This document shows positions 46,772 to 57,100 of a DNA stretch of 64,000 nucleotides, in pieces (the stretch's first letter is position 1; the number at the start of each line of letters is the position of its first letter). This DNA is from Nostoc sp. UHCC 0926 (GTDB taxonomy: Bacteria; Cyanobacteriota; Cyanobacteriia; Cyanobacteriales; Nostocaceae): contig NZ_CP117772.1 in the NCBI RefSeq assembly GCF_028623165.1, forward strand, positions 1-64,000. The letters are read 5' to 3'. The notes under the pieces were generated by a model. The model ran no database searches, had not been told where the DNA came from, and worked only from the letters and a program-made list of their open reading frames with translations. Position numbers and translations under genes: made by a program.

Positions 46772-47833
46772 TCAAGCAATATACGTAAGTTTATCTGACC
46801 AAGCACCGACAATTTCTGAGAATATCAATTGCAAGGGTTTGGTGATCGACCAGTTGGGATAATCCTGCTTCATTTTCCGCAGGTCACTGTAGTAACATAT
46901 ATGGTCTCCCTCGCGGTTTTTATTTACATACTCATACCGCATCTTTTTGCCAGTCAGTGAAGCAACAATATCAAAGGCTTCTAAGATGGAACAGGTATTT
47001 TCCTTTCCTCCCCCCAAATTGTAAACTTCACCGCTTTTGGGGGCTTGGATAAACTCTTCAATAAATCGAGCAACATCATAAGAGTGGATATTGTCTCGTA
47101 CTTGCTTACCCTTGTAACCAAACACTTTATAGGTGCGAGCTTCTAAATTAGATTTTACCAAATAGCTGAGAAATCCATGTAATTCCACACCACTATGATT
47201 AGGGCCTGTCAAACATCCGCCTCGCAAACAGCATGTTTTCAGCCCAAAATAGCGACCATATTCTTGAACCATCACATCAGCAGCAACTTTTGAAGCACCG
47301 AATAGAGAGTGTTTTGATTGGTCGATGCGGAAAGATTCCGGGATACCATGCTTATAAGTGTAGTCACTATAGTCCCAACGTTTGTTTAACTCCAACATGG
47401 GAATTTCATTCGGTGCATCTCCATATACTTTGTTGGTAGACATATGTACAAAAGCCGCAGACGAGGCAAATCTGCGAGTTGCTTCCAACAAATTTAACGT
47501 TCCTACAGCATTGATATCAAAGTCATCAAAAGGAATCTTCGCAGCCAAATCGTGGCTTGGTTGTGCTGCTGTGTGGACGATCGCATCTGGTTTGAGACTC
47601 TCGATTAACTCTAGGATGCTAATGCGATCGCGAATATCTATCTCATGATGCACAAAACCTTTAATCAAAGATTCTAAACGCCATTGATTCCAACGAGTAT
47701 CTCCTTGAGTTCCAAAAAAAACGGCTCTTTGGTTATTATCTATACCGTGAATTTTCCATCCTTGTTTGGCAAAATGCAAACAAACTTCTGAGCCAATTAG
47801 CCCTGATGAACCAGTTACAAGTAACTTTCTCAT
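46772..47833 (-). CDS. NAD-dependent nucleotide-sugar epimerase/dehydratase
   Basis: 353 residues from ATG 47833, which has AAGGTAAG well placed; an ATG at 47950 in frame would add an unconserved leader. Rossmann motif TGSSGLIG, then MSTNKVYGD, and later CLTGPNHSGVELHGFLSYLV (in part). The extended-SDR YxxxK appears as F-G-A-S-K, that is Phe for the catalytic Tyr; from memory this is shared by a clade close to CDP-paratose 2-epimerase, so it need not mean inactivity. It likely shapes the sugar donor used by the two glycosyltransferases. Which sugar is made is unknown. Confidence 0.82.
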   Translation of the reverse strand: MRKLLVTGSSGLIGSEVCLHFAKQGWKIHGIDNNQRAVFFGTQGDTRWNQWRLESLIKGFVHHEIDIRDRISILELIESLKPDAIVHTAAQPSHDLAAKIPFDDFDINAVGTLNLLEATRRFASSAAFVHMSTNKVYGDAPNEIPMLELNKRWDYSDYTYKHGIPESFRIDQSKHSLFGASKVAADVMVQEYGRYFGLKTCCLRGGCLTGPNHSGVELHGFLSYLVKSNLEARTYKVFGYKGKQVRDNIHSYDVARFIEEFIQAPKSGEVYNLGGGKENTCSILEAFDIVASLTGKKMRYEYVNKNREGDHICYYSDLRKMKQDYPNWSITKPLQLIFSEIVGAWSDKLTYIA

Positions 47834-47952
47834 TTGATTCTTACCTTTATTTACTATTTCTCTTTGCTTGCGGTGGGGAGAGGAGAGAAAGCGATCGTAG
47901 GTGGGGTGGGCTTGGGAGAGAATTAAGGGTAATTTAGCGACATGATACAAGT

Positions 47953-48072
47953 CAATACGGTTCAGTTAAGGTTAAAACTTTTTGTCAAAACCAATTTTTT
48001 TAACGTAGACGCAAAGCGGCTTGCCGCAGAGGACACAGAGAGAAGGAAAAAATCCTTAACTGAACTGTATTG
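47953..48072. mobile_element. MITE, 120 bp, with 19-bp terminal inverted repeats
   Basis: caatacggttcagttaagg (47953-47971) and ccttaactgaactgtattg (48054-48072) are inverted with one mismatch. The interior holds acgcaaagcggcttgccgc and agaggacacagagag, a composition I recall from common cyanobacterial dispersed repeats. No coding capacity. It sits between NRPS4 and the epimerase on the minus arm. Confidence 0.75.
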
Positions 48073-48128
48073 TGATATAGTCACTAATTCAGTATTAACT
48101 TACTCCTTAATCTCAACCTACCTGCAAG

Positions 48129-51100
48129 TTAGGATTTAGTGCGTTTCGTTTGCAAAAGTATGGCTTTTTCTTCTGGTGTCATCTGTTTCATCCGTAAAAA
48201 TGCTAGTGCTATCTTTTCAGTACGCCCTGGTGAAGTTTCTTTTGCTATTAAAAGCAGCGCAGTTTTCTCAATCGTTAAGGCATCAAATAATTCTCGCAAT
48301 GATAGTTCTATGGAGAATGCTTTTCTCATGCGAGCGTGTATTTGCGCTGCTACCAAGGAATGTCCACCGAGGTCGAAGAAGTTATTTTTTACTCCCACCC
48401 TAGATATGTGCATCATCTCCTGCCAAATTTCTGCCAAGGCTGATTCAATGGCATTTCTGGGTGCTATGTAATCGACTTCGGAACGAAGTTGAGAAGGTGC
48501 GGGTAAAGCACGTCGGTCAACTTTATTATTGAGTGTCAAAGGCATGGCATCCAACAATACCCAAGCACCAGGAACCATGTAATCTGGTAATTTTTCTAGT
48601 ACGTATGCTCTTAGGGTTTCGGGGGTGGGTTTTTCGACATCGGATTTAGCGACAAGATAAGCCACAAGTTTTTTGTTTAAACCATCCCCAAAGGGTTGGA
48701 CAATTGCTTGGGCAATGCTGCGATGATTTTCCAAAACGGTTTCAATGTCTCCAAGTTCGATCCGGTAGCCGCGGATTTTTACTTGGTCATCTAAACGACC
48801 AAGGAACTCTATCTCGCCGTTGGGCAGAAAACGGGCTAAGTCACCAGTGCAATACAGCCTTTCTCCCGGTTCTTGGGAAAAGAAATTGGGAATAAATCGG
48901 TCAGCAGTTAAATCTGGTCTTCCGCGATAGCCCCTAGCTAGTCCGGCTCCACCGATATACAGTTCCCCAATAACTCCGCGAGGCACTAGATTCAGCGCCC
49001 GATCGAGAATATACATTGATGTGTTGGCAATCCCGCACCCAATGGACAAAGCGTCCTCTGGTTGCTTCACAAGGTTAACCGCAGACCAAATTGTGGTTTC
49101 GGTTGGGCCGTAAACATTCCATAGTTCAATTTTATTTTCGAGGAGCGATGCCGCCAAATCAACGGGCATCGCCTCACCACCGCACAAAGCACGAAAACTA
49201 GCTTTCGGTTGCCAACCTGCGGCAAGCAGCAGTCTCCATGTAGATGGTGTTGCCTGCATTACGGTTGCTTGGGTTTTGTTCAGTAATTCCCCTAACTTAA
49301 ATCCATCCTGTACTGTTTCCCGGTCTGCCACAACTAGCCTAGCTCCGGCAATCAATGGCAGAAATAGTTCCAGCATTGAGATGTCAAAGGATAAGGTTGT
49401 AACTGCTACTAAAGTGTCAGTTGCGGCAAGTCCAGGTCGATCGCAAAAGCTCAAGAGTAAATTGGTGAGTGCGCCATGAGATATCTGTACGCCTTTGGGT
49501 TTTCCAGTAGAGCCAGAGGTATAAATTATGTAAGCTAAATCCTGGCTAGAGGATTTGCTGTTGGGCAAGTCTGGCTTTTGGGAAATTGTGACGCTCACAT
49601 CTGGCATTAAGCCCCGACCGACCCTCTCCTGAAAAGCGGGGTTCCCGCATTCGTCGAGCAACAGAACGATCGCAGATGTTGTTGAAATTTTGGTTACAAG
49701 AGTATCTTCTGTAATAATTACGGCGGCGCGGCTATCCGCAAGCATGAAATCCAATCTTTCCAATGGGAAGGATGGATCTAATGGTACATAGGCGGCTCCT
49801 GCTTTCAGAATACCCAGAAGTGCGACGAGCAAACCTGCGTGCCGTTCTAGACAGACTGCAACTAATGTCTCCTTTGTGACTCCGAGTTGAAGTAGCGCCT
49901 GGGCGATTTGGTTAGACTTGCTTTCTAATTCTGCGTAGGTTAGGGATTTTGTTGCCGATAGAACTGCTGGAGCATCGGGAGTCACAGCAGCTTGCTGGCT
50001 GAATAGTTCTTGTACGGGGGCAAATGGATAAACTTTGGATTGGAAGAAGGCTTTTGTGGACAAATCCCGTTCTTCAGTTTTACTTAGTAGTCCGATTTCG
50101 CCAACAAATTGCGGTTGCTCTAAGGCAAATCTTCGGAGAATTTGAGCAAGTTGCTGGATTAATTGTTGGCGCTGTTGTTCATCCCCGACATTGTTTTGGA
50201 AAGCAATAGAGAGCGTTAAATCTTCCGTAGAGGGTAAAGCATAGAGGCTGAGGGGGTAATGATTTTTTTCCAAACACTGAACCGAATGTACCGCCAGTTC
50301 GCCAGCATTTTGACGCAGACTTGCTTCTACAGGATAATTCTCGTAAATCACGATAGATTCAAACAACGGTTGTCCTCGCGGAACCTCACTCCACCCTTGA
50401 ATATCCACTAACCGACTGGATGAGTATTGGTTGATTTCCGAGGTGCGATCGCGCAGATATTGTAACCAATTCTTTAATGGTGTGGCGGCATCTAATCTGA
50501 CGCGCAATGGTAAAGTGTTAATAAATAAACCAACCATTTCTGCGGAATTAGCTAAATCTGGAGGACGCCCAGACACGGTGACACCGAAAATAACCTCATT
50601 AGAAAAGCTATATCGACTTAAGAGAATGCTCCAAGCAGCTTGGACTAAGGTACTAAGTGTTACCTGATTTTCTCTTGCAAATGCCACCAGTTGGCTGTAA
50701 GTCTGTTTGCCCAGAGTTGTTTGCAGGGTTTGATAATCAGAGGATTTGGCTGACTTGAAGCCGAGGGTAGTTGCTTGGTGCAAACCGTTGAGTTCCCGAC
50801 GCCAGAAGGATTCTGCTGCTGTGGATTCTGTTTTTCTCAGCCACGTAATAAAATCACGGTAAACTGGTGGTCTGGGTAAGTTGGGTTGAAGTCCCTGTTT
50901 TTCGGCGTTGTAACTGGTGATAACATCCCCCAAAACCAGAGGTAATGACCAACCATCTAAAATCAGATGATGGTGAGTCCACAAAAACCGCCATTTCTGT
51001 TCCTCAAGCTTCACTAAAGTCAAGCGCATCAATGGAACCGTCTCCAAAGAAAAACCTTGTCGCCGGTCTTTTTCTAAGAGTTCCGTCCATTTAATTGTTG

Positions 51101-54100
51101 CTTGATCGGTCGTAAGTTCAGACCAATTTTCCCAAACGAAAGGTAAATTTACCGATTGGTGAATTCGCTGAAGCGGTTGAGGTAAATCGCGCAACACAAA
51201 TGAAGCACGCAAACTAGGGTGACGGTTGATACAATGTTCCCAAGCTTTGTGGAAGACTGCTGTATCGATATCTCCCTGAATTTCACCAGTCACCTGTTGG
51301 AGGTAAACGCCGTTTTCAGATTCGTAGTTGGCGTGGAAAAGCATTCCCTCTTGAACTGGGGCAAGGGGATAGATATCTTCTACCCCAGAAGTTCCCGCCA
51401 AAGCCATGCTAAGTTGTTCGTTATTCACAGCAGCGAGCGGGAAATCCGCAGGTGTCCAATTCTGTGGTTTGCTTCGGCTTTCTGCCAACAGCTTGACAAA
51501 ACCTGTGTAAAAGCTATCTGCCAAATGACGGATTGTTTCTTCACGATGCAAAGCTTTGCTGTAAACAAACCGAATATGTAGTTGGCTGTTGACTATCAAA
51601 CCAGTCACTTCCAATTGGAAGGGACGCATCCCTTCTAAATTGCGAGAAATTCCTGAGTCTGCTGATGAGGGAACAAAGGGTGCTGCTTCTGGGAAATTAT
51701 CATCGAATTGCCCAAGGTAGTTAAAGACAATACCTGCGGGTATTTTCGGTAGAATAGGGGTTAATTCTGGTTTTTGACGGAGTATTCCGTAAGAAAATCC
51801 GTTATCGGGTAACTTTCTTAACTGTTCTTTCACAGTTTGGAGATTTTCCAGCAAGTCGTCTGTTCTTTTCTCCAGCTTGAATGGAAAAATAGAGGTAAAC
51901 CAGCCTACAGAATTAAAGACATCGACTTCAGTAAATTGATTTTCCCGTCCGTGACTTTCTAGGGCGACAACCATCTTTGATTCACCAGTCCACTCTGTCA
52001 CCGCGTCTTGAAGAACCGCTAGTAGTACTTCTTGAATGCGTGCTTTACGTGTGCGGGGAAGTTCGTAAAGCAGACTCTCAGTTTCCGAATTGCTGAAATT
52101 GCACTCAATTTGGGCGGCAGAATTTTCTTTATTATTTTGCAGTTCTTCGGGAAAATCCAAAGGTAGGGTTGGGCTTTCTACCTGTTGCATCTCCCAGAAA
52201 GGTAAGTGTTGCTCCCAAAGAGAATTTTGTTTGAGGAAATTTAATTGCATTGCCCATTGTGGGAAACTGGCGCTGAGATTCTCCTGTTTTGCGAGGGGAG
52301 CGGTGAGTGAAATAGCCAAGTCTTGCAAAATTATCCGCCACGAAACACCATCCACAATTAAATGATGGATAATTAGCAGCAGCTTATCTGTTGTATTCTC
52401 ATCTGTTTGAAAATAAACGGCACGGAACAAAGGCCCGCTTTCTAAATCTAGCTTCGCCTGAAACTCGCTGGCTGTTGTTTGCAAACGTTCAGACAATTCT
52501 TCTGAGCTTTGGTTCGTCAGGTTAACGACATCAAAGCCTAAAATATTGGCATCATCTACTAACTGTTGCGTCCACCCCTTAGTTGTTTTGCGGAATCTTA
52601 AGCTAAAGGCTTGGTGACTTTCGGCAATTTGCACCAAAGCAGTTCTCACCTGCCCAGTCGCAAACTTTTGTTTCAAATCTAGCAAAATCGCCTGATTCCA
52701 GTGTTCTGGATGAGGTAATGACTGCTGGAAGAACCATTGCTGCATCGTCGTTAGCGGTATCTCGCCCACTACAGGAATTAAGGAAGCAGCTGGTTTTGCC
52801 TGCGATATGTTGACACAAGTCGTAAGTTCTGCAATGCAGAGATGGTTAAACAAATCTCGCGGGGTAAAGTGGATACCAACAGCACGGGCTTTAGCGATGA
52901 TTTGCAGACAGAGGATAGAGTCTCCACCGAGTTCAAAGAAATCATCCTCGATTCCCACATTTGATACATGCAGTACTTCTTGCCAGATGTTTTTCAGGAT
53001 ATTTTCGGTGTCGTTGCGAGGGGCGACATAGTTTCTTCTGACTGCTGTCTCTTCTGACTGCGGATCTGGTAGGGCATTCAGGTTGATCTTGCCATTGGGT
53101 AGCAAGGGGAAGCTATCCAAACTGACAAATAGCGATGGAATCATGTATTCCGGCAGAGCGTTGCGTACTTGGGAACGCAATATTTCTTGCCAATTTTCTG
53201 GAGATGCTTTGCATTCCACATAAGCAACCAGACGGGTAGGTTTGTCGGGACTGGAAATCGCTTTGGTTACTGCACGCACTACCCAAGGATGGCTTTCGAG
53301 AATCTTGACAATCTCGCTGGTTTCAATCCGAAAGCCGCGTATTTTCAACTGTGTATCCAGACGACCGAGAAACTCGATTTTACCATCCATTAAATATCTG
53401 GCTCTATCCCCAGTGCGGTACATCCGCGAACCAGGATTTGAGGAGAATGGATCTGGTAAAAAGTATTCTGCGGTAAGTTTGGGTTGTTCCCAGTAACCGC
53501 GAGCCAATTGGGGCCCTGCAATAAACGACTCCCCTGGTGTTCCTATGGGTACGGGCAGGCGATCGCTATCAAGAATGTATAAACTAGTGTCGGGTACTGG
53601 ATTGCCGAGCGGGATAGTAACCGTATTTTCCCTTTCTCGACAACGGTGGAAAGCAGTATCAATAGTCGTTTCTGCTGGGCCGTAAAGATTTATCAAGGGT
53701 ATAGAAAGTGTGCCATTAAATTCATCCCATACGCGTTTTTTCAGTGCTTCCCCACCTGCAAAGACTAGACGCAGGCTGGAGCATTCCGATAATCCTGGTT
53801 CAGCAACGAGAACTTCTAAAAGGGTGGGTACTACTTGCAAAATGGTGACATTTTCTAGCTTGATAGTTTCCACAAGATAGGCGTTGTCTTGATGTCCTCC
53901 GGGTTTGGCGATTACGAGTTTTGCACCGCTCATCAAAGCCGCCCAAAATTCCCATACCGAGGCATCAAAACTAAATGGTGTCTTTTGAAAAATTGTGTCG
54001 GAACTATTAACAGCAAATATATCCAAGAACCAAGCCATATGATGAGCGATCGCTTGGTGAGAAATGGCAATTCCTTTCGCCCGTCCAGTTGAGCCGGATG

Positions 54101-57100
54101 TGAAAATTATGTAGGCTAGATGTTCGCCTAAAATTGGAATTTCTAGGTTTTCTGAAGATTGAGCGGCAATTGACTCAGAATAATGGTCTAAAAATACCAA
54201 CTGTGCAGAGGAATTATCAAAAAGGTTGTCTCCCAAATCAGAGCGAGTCAGGATAATACTAGCTTTGGCATCCTCAATCATCCCTTGAATCCGGGCTGGG
54301 GGATAATCGGGGTCAATAGGCACATAACACCCGCCGGCTTTGAGTACCGCCAAAATCGCTACAACCATCAACAAAGAGCGTTCCAGACAGATTCCCACGG
54401 GTTTATCAGCACCAATCTGGCGACTCCGTAAAATCCGAGCTAATTGATTTGCTTTTTGGTTTAATTTGTGACTCGTCCAAGTTTCGCTATCACTTGTGAC
54501 AGCAGGGGAGTTTGGGGAATTTGCAGCTTGTTGTTCAAATATCTCATGCACCAGTCCGGGAACCCCACCCTCTAGCTCCATCTCTGCAACCAGGGAGGGG
54601 GTTATATTCAGCTGGGTGCAAGATGTGAGTACCCCTACATCCTCATATCCGGCAAAATTCCCTTGGGGATTGGTAGCAAGTGCAGCACACATCTGGACAC
54701 AATAATTGGCGTAAGCAGTAGCTTGCTCACCATTAAAATCATTGCTGTCATATGTAATATTAAATACTAAATCTGGAGAATCAACTTCTTCGCTCCAACT
54801 GACGCTAAAGGGTATATTGGTTTCAGCGAAAGATTGCGCTTGAATCAACTCCACATCCCGCAAACCCAGAAGTCCTTTATAAACGTGGAAGTGGACAAAG
54901 TTAAATGAACTTTCGTAAAGCGGTTGATTGCCGTGCATCCGTTGAATTTCCGCAAAGGGGAAACGACGGTTGGGCATTATTGCCTGTTCGGCGCTAAATG
55001 TTTCTTGAATCAGGTTAACCCAAGAACCGCGAGGAAGTTTTAGGCGAAATGGTAGCGTATTCAGGAAAAGCCCTAAAACTCTGTCGCCGTCGAGTTCTGT
55101 CGGCCGTCCGTTGCTAACCAATCCAGTTACAACTTCCTTCTCTCCAGAACAATAGGCAAGCAGACGCATGTGAACGGCAAGCAATACAGTTCTTAGGGGT
55201 ACACCTAACTGTTTCGAGACTGCCTTGAGAGATTGTGAGATTTCCGTAGGAAGTTTAGTATCAATTTTTGCCATCCGCCTGGGAGCATTTTGGCTAACAG
55301 CACCGTTCAAGCGTGGAACTTGGGTAAAGGGGATTTCTTGAAGTTGCTTTTGCCAGAATAATCGCTGCGAATCGTCGGTTAAAGCTTTTTGTTCTAAAGC
55401 GATAAATCTAGAGTATTGGAGTGCAGGGGGGGCTTGGGGTACAGGCACTTTAGCACCGATGAGATGCAGGTATAAACCTGTGAATTCGGTGATGAAATTG
55501 GTCAGACTCCATCCGTCCACGATCGCATGGTGCAGAGCAAATGTTGCTTGCACGATATTGCGATCGAGAAGATGAATGTAGAATCGCATCAATGGTGCTT
55601 TTGACCAATCGAATCCATTTCCACGTTCTTTATCAATGAATGAATTCAGATAATTTTCTTGTTTCGATTCTGGCAGAGAAGTTAAATCTTCAAATAAAAT
55701 TTGCGTTGGCACTTCTTTGAGAATTACCTGAAGCGGTTGGCTGAATTTTCCTAAATCAAATGCAGTACGCAGTATCGGGTATCTGTCAAACATTTGTGTG
55801 TAAGCTTGCTGCCAAATATTTAAATCAAAAGGTATCCGAATTCTGAAACTGAAAAGGTCATTATAAGTTTTTGCACCTTCATCAAAATCGCTATGGAACA
55901 GCATCCCAGCTTGCAATTGAGCCAGTGGGTAAGCGTCTTGTGCAACATCCTGAAGTTTTTCTCTATCTTCAAGTGCTATAAGTGCAAACGGTTTTTCCTG
56001 AATGACTTTGTGGGCAACTTTTTTTGTTTCTGCTTGCATTGATGCGGCTAAGTCTGCCAGCACCGGATGAGAGAAAACTTGCTCTAGTGTTAACTTAAAA
56101 TTAGCTTCATCTGCCAAAGAACAAACATGAATGCTGCGGATAGAATCTCCACCCAAAACAAAGTAATTATCAAACCGTCCAACTCGATCTACCCGCAGGA
56201 CTTTTTGCCAAATTTTTGCGAGGATTTGTTCTTCAGGAGTCTGGGGAGAAACGAAGGCAAGTTGGAGATTTTCTCTGTTAATTTCAGCTTTGGGAAGCGC
56301 CTTGCGGTCAATTTTGCCGTTGAGTGTGAGGGGAAATTTATCTAGGAAAACAAACTGCGACGGCACCATATAATCTGGGAGGCGCTGTTGTAGGTGATTC
56401 CGCAGTGCTTCAATTGTCGGTTTTGTACCAGGAGCGCAAACTATGTAAGCAACCAACTGTTTTTCGTTGTCTTCGCCAGAGTCAACCACAACAATTTTTT
56501 GTTGCACACTGGGAAACTCGGAAATCGCCACTTCTATTTCTTTAATTTCAATGCGGAAACCGCGAATTTTTGTTTGGAAATCCGATCGCCCAAGAAACTC
56601 AATTTCACCGTTTGATAAAAAACGTGCTAAGTCTCCGGTGCGATACAGCCGCTCTCCTGGCTCTTGAGAGAAGGGATTGGGGACAAATGCTAGGGCGGTG
56701 AGACTGGGTTTTCTGCGATAATTCCGTGCTAGTCCATTTCCGCCAATAAACAACTCTCCGACAAGCCCTTTAGGAAGCGGATGACCTGCTTTATCCAAAA
56801 TATAAACTGAAGTGTTGGCAATGCCCTGACCAATTGAAAGTGCGGACTCGGCTTGTTTAACTAGATTAACCGCAGACCAAATTGTGGTTTCGGTGGGGCC
56901 GTAAAAATTCCATAACTCAACCCCATTATTCAGGAGAGAGGCAGCCAAATCAACAGGCATTGCCTCACCACCACAGAAAGCGCGGAAAGCATTGTTTGGT
57001 CTCCACCCAGCAGCTAGCAACAGCCTCCATGTAGTCGGAGTTGCCTGCATCACAGTTGCTTGCGATCGCTTCAGCAATTGCGCTAACTTCGATCCATCCC

